A stretch of 64,000 nt of DNA from assembly GCF_002205845.1 (NCBI RefSeq), contig NZ_NISI01000001.1, positions 186,001 through 250,000 of the forward strand, given 5' to 3'. The position numbers and the translations under genes are program-made. The notes beneath the pieces are model-generated. The model searched no databases and was not told the origin of the DNA. It saw only the letters and a program-made list of their open reading frames with translations. Within the stretch, counting starts at the first letter, position 1. Every line of letters begins with the position of its first letter. Positions 9,925 through 20,023 of this stretch are shown here, piece by piece. Source of the stretch: Roseateles puraquae. Its GTDB lineage: Bacteria > Pseudomonadota > Gammaproteobacteria > Burkholderiales > Burkholderiaceae_C.

Positions 9925-10443
9925 TCAGGCATCGAGCGCTGCGAGGCGCTGGTCAATGTCGGCGCGAAAGCGCTGGATGAACATCAGCGCCCTCACCTGC
10001 GCAGCCGCGGCCGGCGCGTCGTGGCGCTCGTCGAGCAACTGCGCGGCCTGCGCCAGGGCGGCGGCCTCCGCAGCGGCTGCATCGTCGTCGAGTGCTTCAA
10101 GCGCGGCTTCATGACGCGCTTCGTCCAGGGCCTCGCGCCATTCCATCTGCTGCATCAGAAAGGCGGCCGGCATCTGGGTGTTGTTCTCGGCCTGCACCGG
10201 TGCCCCGCGCAATTCGCACAGGTAGGCAGCTCGCTTGAGCGGGTCTTTCAGGCGCTGGTAGGCCTCATTGACGCGCATCGCCCACTGCATGGCCACGCGC
10301 TGGGCGGCCGCGCCTTCGGCGGCGAAACGGTCGGGGTGCACCTCAGCCTGCAAGGCTTTCCAGCGCGCATCGATGGCGGCGCGATCCTGGGCTTGCGTCT
10401 CGGGCAGGCCAAAGAGCTGGAAGTCGTTGTCGGTCAGGCGCAT
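9925..10443 (-). CDS. hscB: Fe-S assembly co-chaperone HscB (J-protein)
   Basis: HscB delivers IscU to HscA and stimulates its ATPase. The 172-residue protein has an N-terminal J-domain (about 1-75) with the HPD motif in [11 protein letters not shown]. The C-terminal three-helix bundle that binds IscU is Ala/Glu-rich here (about 95-172). It starts [14 protein letters not shown], typical of the family. It is placed between iscA and hscA in the classic order. Confidence 0.95.
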   Translation of the reverse strand: MRLTDNDFQLFGLPETQAQDRAAIDARWKALQAEVHPDRFAAEGAAAQRVAMQWAMRVNEAYQRLKDPLKRAAYLCELRGAPVQAENNTQMPAAFLMQQMEWREALDEARHEAALEALDDDAAAAEAAALAQAAQLLDERHDAPAAAAQVRALMFIQRFRADIDQRLAALDA

Positions 10444-10504
10444 GGGCGAGCGGTGAAAACAAAAAGCGCGGACGGTGCCGCGCTCCGGGGAACGTCAGTG
10501 TCGG

Positions 10505-10828
10505 TCACACCCGGAAGGATTCGCCACAGCCGCAGCGGTCCTTCTCCCGCGGGTTGCGGAACTTGAAGCCTTCGTTGAGGCCCTCGCGGACGAAGTCCAG
10601 CTCGGTACCGTCCAGGTAAGGCAGGCTCTTCGGGTCGATCAGGATCTTGACCTCGTGACCCTCGAAGACGACGTCTTCCGGCGCCACTTCATCGGCGTAC
10701 TCCAGCTTGTAGGCCAGGCCCGAACAACCGGTCGTCTTGACGCCCAGGCGCACGCCCACGCCTTTGCCGCGCTTGGCGATGTAGCGCTTGACGTGGCGGG
10801 CCGCGGCTTCAGTCAGGGTGACGGACAT
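10505..10828 (-). CDS. iscA: Fe-S cluster assembly protein IscA (A-type carrier)
   Basis: IscA is an A-type scaffold/carrier that helps mature [4Fe-4S] proteins. The 107-residue protein has the three invariant cysteines: one in [11 protein letters not shown] and two in the C-terminal CGCGESF. The ATG at 10828 gives the canonical start [13 protein letters not shown]. It begins four bases after the iscU stop and is 62 bases upstream of hscB. Confidence 0.96.
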   Translation of the reverse strand: MSVTLTEAAARHVKRYIAKRGKGVGVRLGVKTTGCSGLAYKLEYADEVAPEDVVFEGHEVKILIDPKSLPYLDGTELDFVREGLNEGFKFRNPREKDRCGCGESFRV

Positions 10829-10832
10829 GGGC

Positions 10833-11222
10833 TCAGGCGTTGGCGTGCTTGGCGCGGTAGTCGTCCACGGCGGCCTTGATGGCGTCTTCAGCCAGGATGG
10901 AGCAGTGGATCTTGACCGGCGGCAGGGCCAGCTCTTCAGCGATCTGGGTGTTCTTGATCGTGAGCGCCTCATCCAGCGTCTTACCCTTGACCCATTCGGT
11001 CACGAGTGAGCTGGAGGCAATGGCCGAGCCGCAGCCATAGGTCTTGAACTTTGCGTCCTCGATCTTGCCGGTGGCCGGGTTCACCTTGATCTGCAACTTC
11101 ATCACGTCGCCGCAGGCCGGCGCGCCGACCATGCCGGTGCCGACGTCTTCATCGCCCTTGTCGAAGTTGCCGACGTTGCGGGGGTTTTCGTAGTGGTCGA
11201 CGACCTTGTCGCTGTATGCCAT
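10833..11222 (-). CDS. iscU: Fe-S cluster assembly scaffold IscU
   Basis: IscU is the scaffold on which [2Fe-2S] and [4Fe-4S] clusters are built from IscS sulfur. The 129-residue protein has all three ligand cysteines (in [18 protein letters not shown] and HCSILAEDA), with the conserved Asp after the first. The LPPVK chaperone-recognition motif sits just before the third Cys, in [10 protein letters not shown]. It is 18 bases downstream of iscS. Confidence 0.97.
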   Translation of the reverse strand: MAYSDKVVDHYENPRNVGNFDKGDEDVGTGMVGAPACGDVMKLQIKVNPATGKIEDAKFKTYGCGSAIASSSLVTEWVKGKTLDEALTIKNTQIAEELALPPVKIHCSILAEDAIKAAVDDYRAKHANA

Positions 11223-11240
11223 GTTGTTCTCCTGAGGGGC

Positions 11241-12461
11241 TCAATGAGCGGCCCACTGAATGGTGCTGAGGTCGATGCCGTCCTTGTACATGTCCCAGAG
11301 CGGCGACAGCTCGCGCAGTTTGGCCACGCGATCCGTCAGGACGCTGACGGCGTAGTCGATCTCTTCTTCGGTCGTGAAGCGGCCGATGGTCATGCGCAGC
11401 GAGCTGTGGGCGAGCTCGTCACTGCGACCCAGCGCGCGCAGCACATAGCTGGGCTCCAGGCTGGCCGAGGTGCAGGCCGAGCCCGACGACACGGCAATGC
11501 CCTTGACGCCCATGATCAGCGACTCGCCCTCGACATAGTTGAACGAGATGTTGAGGTTGTGCGGCACCCGGCGCTCCAGGTCGCCGTTGATGAAGGTCTG
11601 CTCAATGCCGGACAGCCCCTTGATCAGGCGCTGCTGCAGCGCACGGATGCGCTCCTGCTCGACGCCCATTTCCTCACGGGCGATGCGGAAGGCCTCACCC
11701 ATGCCGACGATCTGGTGCGTGGGCAGCGTGCCCGAGCGCATGCCGCGCTCGTGGCCGCCGCCGTGCATCTGGGCCTCCAGGCGCACGCGCGGCTTGCGGC
11801 GCACGTACAGCGCACCCATGCCCTTGGGGCCGTAGGTCTTGTGGGCCGACATGCTCATCAGGTCGATGGGCAGCTCAGCCATGTTGATTGCGACCTTGCC
11901 GGTCGCCTGGGCCGCGTCGACGTGGAAGATGATCCCGCGCTCACGACACAGCTTGCCGATGGCCACCACGTCCTGGATGACGCCGATCTCGTTGTTCACG
12001 AACATGACCGACACCAGGATGGTGTCGGGGCGCAGCGCGGCTTGGAAAGCGTCCAGGTCGAGCAGACCGTTCGGCAGCACGTCGAGATAGGTGACCTCGA
12101 AGCCCTGGCGCTCCAGCTCGCGCATGGTGTCCAGCGTCGCCTTGTGCTCGGTCTTGACCGTGATCAGGTGCTTGCCGCGGGTCTTGTAGAACTGCGCGGC
12201 GCCCTTGAGCGCCAGATTGATGGCTTCGGTGGCGCCCGAGGTCCAGACGATCTCGCGCGGGTCGGCCCCGATCAGCTCGGCGACCTGGGTGCGCGCCTTT
12301 TCCACGGCCTCTTCCGCCTCCCAGCCCCAGGCGTGGCTGCGCGAGGCCGGATTGCCGAAATGCTCGCGCAGCCAGGGGATCATGGCGTCCACCACGCGGG
12401 GGTCGCACGGCGTGGTCGCGCCGTAGTCGAGGTAGATCGGGAAATGCGGGGTCATGTCCAT
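11241..12461 (-). CDS. iscS: Cysteine desulfurase IscS
   Basis: IscS is a PLP enzyme that takes sulfur from L-cysteine as a persulfide for Fe-S clusters, tRNA thiolation and other uses. The 406-residue protein has the PLP-lysine in [13 protein letters not shown], the catalytic loop Cys in [16 protein letters not shown], and the N-terminal [11 protein letters not shown]. Length and motifs are those of group I desulfurases. It follows iscR by about 20 bases in the isc operon. Confidence 0.97.
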   Translation of the reverse strand: MDMTPHFPIYLDYGATTPCDPRVVDAMIPWLREHFGNPASRSHAWGWEAEEAVEKARTQVAELIGADPREIVWTSGATEAINLALKGAAQFYKTRGKHLITVKTEHKATLDTMRELERQGFEVTYLDVLPNGLLDLDAFQAALRPDTILVSVMFVNNEIGVIQDVVAIGKLCRERGIIFHVDAAQATGKVAINMAELPIDLMSMSAHKTYGPKGMGALYVRRKPRVRLEAQMHGGGHERGMRSGTLPTHQIVGMGEAFRIAREEMGVEQERIRALQQRLIKGLSGIEQTFINGDLERRVPHNLNISFNYVEGESLIMGVKGIAVSSGSACTSASLEPSYVLRALGRSDELAHSSLRMTIGRFTTEEEIDYAVSVLTDRVAKLRELSPLWDMYKDGIDLSTIQWAAH

Positions 12462-12481
12462 GGGAAGACTGCTCGAAAGAC

Positions 12482-13015
12482 TTACTTGCTGAAGGCGCCG
12501 CCCAGGGCGAAAACGGAGTTCGGGGCGGTCACGCGGATGGGCTTGAGCACCGGCTGGCTGGAGATGGCGCGCTTGACCGGCGCCGCCTCGACCTCGAAGC
12601 CCTTGGCAAGCTGCTCGTCGGCCAGCTTGCGCAGCGAGACGGAGTCGAGGTACTCGATCATCTTGGCGTTGAGGTTGGTCCAGAGCTCATGGGTGATGCA
12701 GCGGCCGCTGTCCTCGCCCATGCAGTTCTCCTTGCCGCCGCAGCCGGTGGCGTCCAGGGCTTCATCGACGGCCACGATGATGTCGGCGACCGTGATGTCC
12801 TCAGCCTTGCGGCCCAGCGAATAGCCGCCGCCCGGGCCGCGCGTGCTCTCGACGAGCTCGTGGCGGCGCAGCTTGCCGAACAGCTGCTCCAGGTAGGACA
12901 GGGAGATCTGCTGACGCTGGCTGATCGCGGCCAGGGCGACCGGCCCCGTGTTCTCGCGCAGCGCCAGATCCAACATCGCGGTGACTGCAAACCGGCCTTT
13001 GGTAGTGAGACGCAT
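12482..13015 (-). CDS. iscR: Fe-S cluster-sensing transcription regulator IscR
   Basis: IscR is an Rrf2-family regulator that binds a [2Fe-2S] cluster and represses the isc operon when clusters are sufficient. The 177-residue protein starts [14 protein letters not shown] and has an N-terminal winged helix ([21 protein letters not shown]). Its ligands are three cysteines and a His in CGGKENC and CITH; the second gap is seven residues rather than the five of E. coli. The ATG at 13015 has AAAGGAG six bases upstream. Candidate IscR half-sites lie about 80-120 bases upstream, consistent with autoregulation. Confidence 0.95.
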   Translation of the reverse strand: MRLTTKGRFAVTAMLDLALRENTGPVALAAISQRQQISLSYLEQLFGKLRRHELVESTRGPGGGYSLGRKAEDITVADIIVAVDEALDATGCGGKENCMGEDSGRCITHELWTNLNAKMIEYLDSVSLRKLADEQLAKGFEVEAAPVKRAISSQPVLKPIRVTAPNSVFALGGAFSK

Positions 13016-13094
13016 GAAAAACTCCTTTGCGAGATGACGAGACCAGGATTTGTCCTGGACAAATGAGTCGGGATAACCCGGGGAGGGCTGGACA

Positions 13095-13133
13095 ATAGCC
13101 GACCGAATCATTTCCGATGATTTTACTCGACTA
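13095..13133 (-). promoter_or_regulatory. Candidate IscR type 1 operator upstream of iscR
   Basis: The plus strand has two direct half-sites, ATAGCCGACC at 13095 and TTACTCGACT at 13124, each matching 9 of 10 positions of the IscR type 1 half-site ATASYYGACT. Between them is a perfect 6-bp inverted repeat, AATCAT/ATGATT (13106-13122). The second halves of the type 1 palindrome are degenerate. Position and orientation fit autoregulation of the isc operon. Confidence 0.45.
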
Positions 13134-13201
13134 AACGACCCAAGGGGGGTCACCCCAGGTGGCCCCACGTAAAGACGGGTTAATGCTGCGCCGCAATAGC
13201 G

Positions 13202-15331
13202 TCAGCGGGTGCCGGCCCCTTTGCGGGCACTGTCCAGGGGCACGATGTTGTCATGCACCACGGCGCCGAAAGCCTGCTCGCGCAGCTGCGCCAGCTGGTC
13301 GCGCAGGCGGGCCGCCTTCTCGAATTCGAGGTTGCGCGCGTGCTCCAGCATCTGCTTCTCGAGCTGGGCGATGCGCTTGGCGAGGTCTTTCTCCGACAAC
13401 TCCTCCACCTTGGCGGCCGCCAGCAGCTTGGCTTCGTCCCGGCCGGCCTCCTCGGAATAGACGCCGTCGATCAGATCCTTGATCCGCTTTTGCACGCTGC
13501 GCGGCGTGATGCCGTGCTCTTCGTTGAAGGCAATCTGCTTGGCCCTGCGCCGCTCCGTCTCGTCGATGGCCTTGCGCATCGAATCGGTGATGCGGTCCGC
13601 ATACAGGATGGCCTTGCCGTTGAGGTTGCGCGCCGCGCGGCCGATGGTCTGGATGAGGCTGCGCTCGGCCCGCAGGAAGCCTTCCTTGTCGGCGTCCAGG
13701 ATGGCCACCAGGGACACCTCGGGAATGTCCAAGCCCTCGCGCAGCAGGTTGATGCCCACCAGCACGTCAAAAGCGCCCAGACGCAGGTCCCGCAAGATCT
13801 CCACCCGCTCGACGGTGTCGACGTCCGAGTGCAGATAACGCACTTTCACGCCGTTGTCGCTGAGGTAGTCGGTCAACTGCTCGGCCATGCGCTTGGTCAG
13901 CGTCGTGATCAGCACGCGCTCGTTGGCCTCCACCCGCAGGCGGATCTCCTGCAGCACGTCGTCCACCTGATGCGTGGCCGGCCGCACCTCGACCTGCGGG
14001 TCCACCAGGCCGGTCGGGCGCACGACCTGCTCGACCACCTGGCCGGCGTTGTCCTGCTCGTACTGGCCTGGCGTGGCCGACACGAAGATGGCCTGGCGCA
14101 TCTTGCGTTCGAACTCCGCAAACTTCAGCGGCCGGTTGTCCAGCGCCGAGGGCAGGCGGAAACCGTACTCGACCAGCGTCGTCTTGCGCGCCCGGTCGCC
14201 GTTGTACATGCCGCCGAACTGGCCGATCAGCACATGGCTTTCGTCCAGGAACATCACCGCATCCGGCGGCAAGTAGTCCACCAGCGTCGGCGGCGGGTCG
14301 CCCGGCGCCGCGCCCGACAGGTGGCGCGTGTAGTTCTCGATGCCCTTGCAGTGGCCGACCTCCTGCAGCATCTCCAGGTCGAATCGGGTGCGCTGTTCCA
14401 GCCGTTGGGCTTCCACCAGCTTGCCTTCCTTGACGAAGAAGTCCACGCGCTCGCGCAACTCCTGCTTAATGGCCTCGGCGGCGGCCAGCACGCGCTCCCG
14501 CGGCGTCACGTAGTGGCTGCTCGGGTAGACGGTGAAGCGCGGGATCTTCTGCCGTACCTGGCCGGTCAGCGGGTCGAACAGCGACAGGCCGTCGATCTCG
14601 TCGTCGAACAGCTCGATGCGAATGGCCAGCTCCGAGTGCTCGGCCGGGAACACGTCGATGGTGTCGCCGCGCACGCGAAAGTGGCCGCGGCTGAATTCCA
14701 TCTCATTGCGGGTGTACTGCATGCGGATGAGATGCGCGATGACGTCGCGCTGGCCGAGCTTGTCGCCCACGCGCAGCGTCATCACCATCTGGTGGTAGTC
14801 CGCCGGCGAGCCGATGCCGTAGATGGCCGAGACGGAGGCCACGATGACCACGTCGCGCCGCTCCAGCAGGCTCTTGGTACAGCTCAGGCGCATCTGCTCG
14901 ATGTGCTCATTGATGGCGCTGTCCTTCTCAATGAAGAGGTCGCGCTGCGGCACGTACGCCTCGGGCTGGTAGTAGTCGTAGTAGCTGACGAAGTACTCCA
15001 CCGCGTTCTTCGGGAAGAAGTCCTTGAACTCGCTGTAGAGCTGGGCCGCCAGCGTCTTGTTGGGCGCAAAGACGATGGCCGGCCGGCCCAGTCGGGCGAT
15101 GACGTTGGCCATCGTGTAGGTTTTGCCCGAGCCGGTCACGCCGAGCAGCGTCTGGAAGCTCAGGCCGTCTCCCACGCCCTCGACAAGCTGAGCGATGGCC
15201 GTCGGTTGATCCCCCGCCGGCGGGAAAGGCTGGAACAGTTGGAACGGGGAGCCTTCGAAGCTGACGAATTCGCCCTTGCGCTCCTCCGAGTCACTTTCGG
15301 GGCCGGACATGGCGTTCAAGGCTTCTTGCAT
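13202..15331 (-). CDS. uvrB: Excinuclease ABC subunit B
   Basis: UvrB is the damage-verifying helicase-like subunit of nucleotide excision repair. The 709-residue protein has Walker A ([13 protein letters not shown]), the beta-hairpin region with [13 protein letters not shown], and helicase motif II as DESH. Motif VI is QTIGRAARN, and a C-terminal UVR domain near residues 655-690 binds UvrC. AGGGA lies seven bases before the ATG at 15331; an upstream in-frame ATG at 15382 and one at 15310 lack such a site. I see no CTGT-N8-ACAG LexA box in its immediate upstream region, in contrast to E. coli uvrB. Confidence 0.96.
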   Translation of the reverse strand: MQEALNAMSGPESDSEERKGEFVSFEGSPFQLFQPFPPAGDQPTAIAQLVEGVGDGLSFQTLLGVTGSGKTYTMANVIARLGRPAIVFAPNKTLAAQLYSEFKDFFPKNAVEYFVSYYDYYQPEAYVPQRDLFIEKDSAINEHIEQMRLSCTKSLLERRDVVIVASVSAIYGIGSPADYHQMVMTLRVGDKLGQRDVIAHLIRMQYTRNEMEFSRGHFRVRGDTIDVFPAEHSELAIRIELFDDEIDGLSLFDPLTGQVRQKIPRFTVYPSSHYVTPRERVLAAAEAIKQELRERVDFFVKEGKLVEAQRLEQRTRFDLEMLQEVGHCKGIENYTRHLSGAAPGDPPPTLVDYLPPDAVMFLDESHVLIGQFGGMYNGDRARKTTLVEYGFRLPSALDNRPLKFAEFERKMRQAIFVSATPGQYEQDNAGQVVEQVVRPTGLVDPQVEVRPATHQVDDVLQEIRLRVEANERVLITTLTKRMAEQLTDYLSDNGVKVRYLHSDVDTVERVEILRDLRLGAFDVLVGINLLREGLDIPEVSLVAILDADKEGFLRAERSLIQTIGRAARNLNGKAILYADRITDSMRKAIDETERRRAKQIAFNEEHGITPRSVQKRIKDLIDGVYSEEAGRDEAKLLAAAKVEELSEKDLAKRIAQLEKQMLEHARNLEFEKAARLRDQLAQLREQAFGAVVHDNIVPLDSARKGAGTR

Positions 15332-15460
15332 GGGGGATTCCCTGGGTTCGGCGGCAAAATCGCCACGCTGCTGGGTCTGCACGGAGAAACCGGGCAGGTT
15401 AGCGCAGACCCCGATCTTTCAACCCTCCCCTGCTGCCAACGCCCTTTCAGGAATCCGCTC

Positions 15461-16651
15461 ATGTCCTCCTTGTTTGCCGACGTCGCCCTTGCCCCCCGTG
15501 ATCCCATCCTCGGCCTGAACGAGCAGTTCAATGCCGACACCCGCCCGGGCAAGGTCAACCTCGGCGTCGGCGTCTACTACGACGAAGCCGGCAAGCTGCC
15601 CCTGCTGAAGTGCGTGCGCGAGGCAGAGGCCGCCATGGCCGCCGCCCCCAAGCCGCGCGGCTATCTGCCCATCGACGGCATCGCCGCCTACGACAAGGCG
15701 GTGCAGAAGCTGGTCTTCGGCAGCGAGCTGAAGAACGTGGCCACCGTGCAGGCCCTCGGCGGCACGGGTGCGCTCAAGATCGGCGCCGACTTCCTGAAGC
15801 AGCTCAACCCGGGCGCCAAGGTACTCATCTCCGACCCCAGCTGGGAGAACCACCGCGCGCTGTTCACCCAGGCAGGCTTCAAGGTGGAGACCTACCCGTA
15901 CTACGACGCCGCCAACAAGGGCATCAACTTCGCCGGCATGCTGGCCGCGCTGGACGCTGCGCCGGCTGGCACCATCGTCGTGCTGCACGCCTGCTGCCAC
16001 AACCCGACCGGCTATGACATCACCGCCGCGCAGTGGGCCGAGGTGGTCGCCGTGGTCAAGGCCAAGGGCCTGACGCCCTTCCTCGACATGGCCTACCAAG
16101 GTTTCGGCTTTGGCCTCGAGGAAGACGGCGAGGCGGTGCGCCAGTTCCAGGCCTCGGGCGTGGGCTTCTTCGTGTCGACCAGCTTCTCCAAGAGCTTCTC
16201 GCTGTACGGCGAGCGCGTGGGCGCCTTGAGCGTGTTCTGCGCCAGCGACGACGAGGCCACGCGCGTGCTGTCGCAGCTGAAGATCATGATTCGCACGAAC
16301 TACTCCAACCCGCCGACGCACGGCGCCCAGGTCGTGGCGGCCGTGTTGTCCGACGACAAGCTGCGCGCCCTGTGGGAGGAAGAGCTGGCCGGCATGCGCG
16401 TGCGCATCAAGGCGATGCGCTCCGCCCTCGTGGCAGCGCTGAAGGCGGCCGGCGTCACGCAGGACCTGTCCTTCGTGACCGAGCAGCTCGGCATGTTCAG
16501 CTACTCTGGGCTGAGCGCCACACAGATGCAGCGTCTGCGCAGCGAGTTCGGCGTCTACGGGGTCGACTCCGGCCGCATCTGCGTGGCGGCGCTGAACGAA
16601 GGCAACCTGCCGACCGTGGCAGCAGCGATGGCCGCCGTGCTGAAGGGCTGA
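15461..16651 (+). CDS. Aspartate/aromatic amino-acid aminotransferase (class I)
   Basis: A 396-residue PLP-dependent aminotransferase of the AspC/TyrB group, which moves amino groups between aspartate or aromatic amino acids and 2-oxoglutarate. It starts MSSLFADVALAPRDPILGL and has the family stretch GVGVYYDEAGKLPLL. The PLP Schiff-base lysine is K244 in TSFSKSFSLYGERVG, and the carboxylate-binding region is MFSYSGLS. AspC and TyrB cannot be separated safely by eye. AGGAA lies 10 bases before the ATG. It is divergent from uvrB. Confidence 0.92.
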   Translation: MSSLFADVALAPRDPILGLNEQFNADTRPGKVNLGVGVYYDEAGKLPLLKCVREAEAAMAAAPKPRGYLPIDGIAAYDKAVQKLVFGSELKNVATVQALGGTGALKIGADFLKQLNPGAKVLISDPSWENHRALFTQAGFKVETYPYYDAANKGINFAGMLAALDAAPAGTIVVLHACCHNPTGYDITAAQWAEVVAVVKAKGLTPFLDMAYQGFGFGLEEDGEAVRQFQASGVGFFVSTSFSKSFSLYGERVGALSVFCASDDEATRVLSQLKIMIRTNYSNPPTHGAQVVAAVLSDDKLRALWEEELAGMRVRIKAMRSALVAALKAAGVTQDLSFVTEQLGMFSYSGLSATQMQRLRSEFGVYGVDSGRICVAALNEGNLPTVAAAMAAVLKG

Positions 16652-16780
16652 GCCCCGCATGCACCGTTGAAGTGCGCAGGATTGGCGGTTTGGCCGCCGG
16701 TCCGATGTTGCACTGCACAAGGCCGCAAACGTTTTCTGGCACCATCAGCGCATTCCTGCGCCTCTCGTCCAAGGTTCGCC

Positions 16781-18127
16781 ATGCTGTATCAGTTCTTCGA
16801 AACCCAGCGCGCCCTGCTGAGCCCCTTCTCGGAGTTCGCCGCCGCTTCGGCCAAGCTCTACAGCCATCCGCTGTCGCCGTTCGCACACACGCCGATGGCG
16901 CAGCGGCTGTCCGCCGGGCTGGACCTGATGCACCGGCTGGCCAAGGACTACGAGAAGCCTGAGTTCGACATCAAGACCGTCGAGGTCGACGGCGTGCAGG
17001 TGGCCGTGCAGGAGCTGGTGGCCCAGGAAAAGCCCTTCTGCCGGCTGCTGCGCTTCAAGCGCTACACCGATGACCCGGCAGTGCTCGCCAAGATGAAGGA
17101 CCAGCCTACGGTGCTCGTGGTGGCACCGCTGTCGGGCCACCACAGCACGCTGCTGCGGGAGACGGTCAAGCAACTGCTCAAGGACCACAAGGTCTACATC
17201 ACCGACTGGACGGACGCCCGCATGGTGCCTGTCGAGGTCGGCCCCTTCCACCTGGACGACTACATCCGCTACGTGCAGGAGTTCATCCGGCAGGTTGGGG
17301 GCGCTGACTGCCATGTGATGTCGGTCTGCCAGCCCACCGTGCCGGTGCTGGCCGCCATCTCGCTGATGGCCAGCGCCGGTGAGCCCACGCCCCGCAGCAT
17401 GACCATGATGGGCGGCCCCATCGACGCCCGCAAGAGTCCGACGGCCGTCAACAACCTGGCCATGAACCGCAGCTACAGCTGGTTCGAGAACAACGTCATC
17501 TACCGCGTGCCGACCAACTTCCCCGGCGCGGGCCGCGCGGTCTACCCCGGCTTCCTGCAGCACACCGGTTTCGTGGCGATGAACCCTGATCGCCACCTGT
17601 CCTCGCATTACGACTACTTCCTGGACCTGGTGCGCGGCGACGACGACAGCGCGGAAGCCCACCGTCGCTTCTACGACGAATACAACGCCGTGCTCGACAT
17701 GCCGGCCGAGTACTACCTGGACACCATCAAGACGGTCTTCCAGGACTTCGCGCTGGTCAATGGCACCTGGCAGGTCGACGGTGCGTTCGTTCGCCCCCAA
17801 GACATCACCACCACCGCGCTGCTGACCGTGGAAGGCGAGCTCGACGACATCTCCGGCGCCGGCCAGACCCGCGCGGCGCACGACCTGTGCGCCGGCGTGC
17901 CCAAGCAGCACCAGTACCACTACGACGCCATCGGCGCTGGCCACTACGGCATCTTCTCGGGCCGTCGGTGGCGCGAGAAGGTGTACCCGGAGGTGCGCGA
18001 GTTCATTGCGAAGTACGAGGCTGCGCCGCTGAAGAAAACCGCCAAGGCCACCCCAGCCAAGGCCGCCGTGAAGGCAGCGCCCCGCGCGGCAGCCAAGGCC
18101 GCGCCGGCCCGCAAGCGCAAAGCGTGA
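16781..18127 (+). CDS. phaZ: Intracellular polyhydroxybutyrate depolymerase with Lys/Ala-rich tail
   Basis: PhaZ mobilises stored native PHB granules. The 448-residue protein has the family nucleophile Cys183 in [11 protein letters not shown], with Asp355 (GELDDISG) and His388 (AGHYGIFSG). From memory these are the same numbers as the triad of Cupriavidus PhaZa1. After about residue 418 there is a 30-residue tail of repeated Lys/Ala/Pro ([10 protein letters not shown] type), like histone H1 or PhaM-type tails; it may bind DNA or the granule surface. The next gene overlaps the stop (GTGA). The presence of phaZ implies the cell makes PHB. Confidence 0.93.
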   Translation: MLYQFFETQRALLSPFSEFAAASAKLYSHPLSPFAHTPMAQRLSAGLDLMHRLAKDYEKPEFDIKTVEVDGVQVAVQELVAQEKPFCRLLRFKRYTDDPAVLAKMKDQPTVLVVAPLSGHHSTLLRETVKQLLKDHKVYITDWTDARMVPVEVGPFHLDDYIRYVQEFIRQVGGADCHVMSVCQPTVPVLAAISLMASAGEPTPRSMTMMGGPIDARKSPTAVNNLAMNRSYSWFENNVIYRVPTNFPGAGRAVYPGFLQHTGFVAMNPDRHLSSHYDYFLDLVRGDDDSAEAHRRFYDEYNAVLDMPAEYYLDTIKTVFQDFALVNGTWQVDGAFVRPQDITTTALLTVEGELDDISGAGQTRAAHDLCAGVPKQHQYHYDAIGAGHYGIFSGRRWREKVYPEVREFIAKYEAAPLKKTAKATPAKAAVKAAPRAAAKAAPARKRKA

Positions 18128-18786
18128 GCCTCGCGGGCGTGAACCTCGCGGCCCAGATCGACGCCGCGCTGCCGCAGACCCAATGCACCCGCTGCGGCTA
18201 CCCGGATTGCCGCCGCTACGCCGAGGCCCTCGCGGCCGGTGAGGCCGAGATCAACCAGTGCCCGCCCGGCGGTGCCGAGGGCGTCGCGCGCCTGGCCGCC
18301 CTCACCGGCCGGCCGGTGCTGCCACTGAACCCCATTCATGGCATCGAAGCCACGCGCGGCGTGGCCGTCATCGACGAGGCCTGGTGCATCGGCTGCACCC
18401 TGTGCATCAAGGCCTGCCCAGCGGACTGCATCGTGGGTGCTCCCAAGGCCATGCATGTGGTGGTGGCGGCACAGTGCACCGGCTGCGAGCTGTGCGTGCC
18501 GGCCTGCCCGGTGGACTGCATCTCCATGCCGGAGGTCACCACGTCCACCGGCTGGTCCGCCTGGAGCCAAGCCCAGGCCGACGAGGCGCGGGACCGCTAT
18601 GCCTTCAAGCAGTTCCGCCGCCACCGCGAGGCCGAGGAGAACGATGCGCGGCTGATGGCCAAGGCCGAGGCCAAGCTGGCCGACGTGGCTGCGGCCTCCG
18701 TCATCACCGACCCGGCCACGCTGGACCGCAAGCGTGCGGTCATCGAGGCCGCCCTGGCCCGGGCCCGCGCCAAGCGCGGCGCCTGA
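18124..18786 (+). CDS. rsxB: RnfB/RsxB-type 4Fe-4S ferredoxin
   Basis: This 220-residue protein resembles the cytoplasmic part of RnfB/RsxB, an electron carrier. The N-terminal domain has a four-cysteine cluster site (CTRCGYPDC and NQCPPGG, about residues 20-45). It is followed by two ferredoxin repeats, [15 protein letters not shown] and [15 protein letters not shown] (about 90-135). The membrane helix of true RnfB is missing and no other rnf genes are nearby. This stand-alone form beside nth is common in betaproteobacteria. The GTG start overlaps the phaZ stop; a GTG five codons later is the alternative. Confidence 0.87.
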   Translation: MSLAGVNLAAQIDAALPQTQCTRCGYPDCRRYAEALAAGEAEINQCPPGGAEGVARLAALTGRPVLPLNPIHGIEATRGVAVIDEAWCIGCTLCIKACPADCIVGAPKAMHVVVAAQCTGCELCVPACPVDCISMPEVTTSTGWSAWSQAQADEARDRYAFKQFRRHREAEENDARLMAKAEAKLADVAAASVITDPATLDRKRAVIEAALARARAKRGA

Positions 18787-18807
18787 AGCGCACGACACAA
18801 TCGCGCC

Positions 18808-19452
18808 ATGAACGGTGCCCAAGTCGAACGCTTCTTTGCCACCCTGAAGGCCGCCAACCCCTCGCCGCAGACCGAGCTGCAGTACGCCAGCGTGTTCGAG
18901 TTGCTGACGGCGGTGCTGCTGTCAGCGCAAGCCACCGACGTCGGCGTCAACAAGGCCACGCGGCGCCTGTTCGCGGTGGCCAACACGCCCGCGCAGATCC
19001 TCGCGCTGGGCGTGGATGGGCTGGAGAGTTACATCAAGACCATCGGCCTGTACCGCAGCAAGGCCAAGCACTTGCTGCAAACCTGCCAGATCCTGATCGA
19101 CCAGCACGGCGGAGAGGTGCCGCGCTCGCGCGAAGCGCTGGAGGCGCTGCCGGGCGTGGGTCGAAAAACCGCCAACGTCGTGCTCAACGTCGCCTTCGGC
19201 GAGCCGACGATGGCGGTCGACACCCACATCTTCCGCGTCAGCAACCGCACCGGCCTGGCGCCGGGCAAGACCCCGCTGGCGGTGGAGCTCGGCCTGATGA
19301 AGCGGGTGCCGACGGACTACCTTGTCGACGCGCATCACTGGCTGATCCTGCACGGCCGCTATGTGTGCCAGGCGCGCAAGCCCTTGTGCGAGGCCTGCGC
19401 CGTCGTGCGCGAGTGCGACTTCGGCCGACACCTAAAATCCAGCACCGCCTGA
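18808..19452 (+). CDS. nth: Endonuclease III
   Basis: Nth is a DNA glycosylase/AP lyase that removes oxidised pyrimidines. The 214-residue protein has the helix-hairpin-helix and catalytic Lys in LPGVGRKTANVVL, and the catalytic Asp in MAVDTHIFRVSNR. The [4Fe-4S] site C-x6-C-x2-C-x5-C lies near the end (CQARKPLCEACAVVREC). It sits 21 bases after the RsxB-type ferredoxin, which may serve or share the electron pool of Fe-S enzymes; that link is only suggestive. Confidence 0.96.
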   Translation: MNGAQVERFFATLKAANPSPQTELQYASVFELLTAVLLSAQATDVGVNKATRRLFAVANTPAQILALGVDGLESYIKTIGLYRSKAKHLLQTCQILIDQHGGEVPRSREALEALPGVGRKTANVVLNVAFGEPTMAVDTHIFRVSNRTGLAPGKTPLAVELGLMKRVPTDYLVDAHHWLILHGRYVCQARKPLCEACAVVRECDFGRHLKSSTA

Positions 19453-19465
19453 CCCGAACCCATCC

Positions 19466-19678
19466 ATGGCCAGCCTGACCGACCTGACCGACCGCGTGGA
19501 GCGACTGCTCCTTCGCCACGACGAAATCCTGCGCACCAACCTGCTGCTGCAGGTGCAACTGAATGCCATCACCCAGGAGCGCGACAGCCTGCGCTCCCGG
19601 CTGAACGCCGCGCGCGCCCGCGTCGACGCGCTGCTGGAGCGCCTGCCCGCTGAAGCGCCCAAGGAAGAACAGCCATGA
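19466..19678 (+). CDS. ZapB-like small coiled-coil protein
   Basis: A 70-residue protein that is almost wholly heptad-patterned coiled coil (about 5-60), with a short acidic-proline tail. Small coiled-coil proteins of this size directly before zapA are found across betaproteobacteria and are annotated as TIGR02449/DUF904 or ZapB-like. The stop overlaps the zapA ATG (ATGA), so the two are translated together. A division-ring role is inferred from this coupling; no enzymatic motif is present. Confidence 0.8.
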   Translation: MASLTDLTDRVERLLLRHDEILRTNLLLQVQLNAITQERDSLRSRLNAARARVDALLERLPAEAPKEEQP

Positions 19679-19986
19679 AGCAGATGGAAGTGACCATCAT
19701 GGGCCAGAGCTATCTGCTCGGCTGCCCGGAGGGCGGCGAGGCCGCCTTGAGCGCTGCCGTGGCGCAGGTGGACCGCGAGATGAGCGCCATCCGCGATGCC
19801 GGCAAGGTGAAGGCTCGCGAACGCATTGCCGTGCTCGCCGCCCTGAACCTGGCCTATCAACTGGCCGAGGCCCCGCGCGTCGCGGTGCCGGCACCCGCCC
19901 CGGCCGAACCGATGTCAACGCCCGAGATCGATGCCCTCGTCAAGCGCCTGGATGAAGCGCTGGAGCACGACGGGCAATTGCTCTAG
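19675..19986 (+). CDS. zapA: Cell division protein ZapA
   Basis: ZapA binds FtsZ and bundles protofilaments at the division ring. The 103-residue protein starts MKQMEVTIMGQSYLLGCPEG, the family N-terminus, followed by the VAQVDREMSAIRDAG and RIAVLAALNLAYQL helices. The C-terminal half is helical. It overlaps the upstream coiled-coil gene by four bases and converges on the M48 protease gene, 37 bases away. Confidence 0.92.
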   Translation: MKQMEVTIMGQSYLLGCPEGGEAALSAAVAQVDREMSAIRDAGKVKARERIAVLAALNLAYQLAEAPRVAVPAPAPAEPMSTPEIDALVKRLDEALEHDGQLL

Positions 19987-20023
19987 GCGTTGACCGGGCT
20001 GGGCATGACGCCCGCGCCCACGT

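Noticed and set aside
13253-15460. A long open frame on the plus strand that runs through uvrB into the aminotransferase gene
   Set aside because: It is antisense to uvrB, and its protein is repetitive and without motifs. Only the part from 15461, which has AGGAA before the ATG, is the real aminotransferase.
19466-19986. A toxin-antitoxin pair (two small overlapping genes)
   Set aside because: The second gene is clearly ZapA and the first a coiled coil that normally accompanies it.
19987-20023. A terminator between zapA and the M48 gene
   Set aside because: A GGGC/GCCC pairing exists but the stem is short and no T-run follows on either strand.
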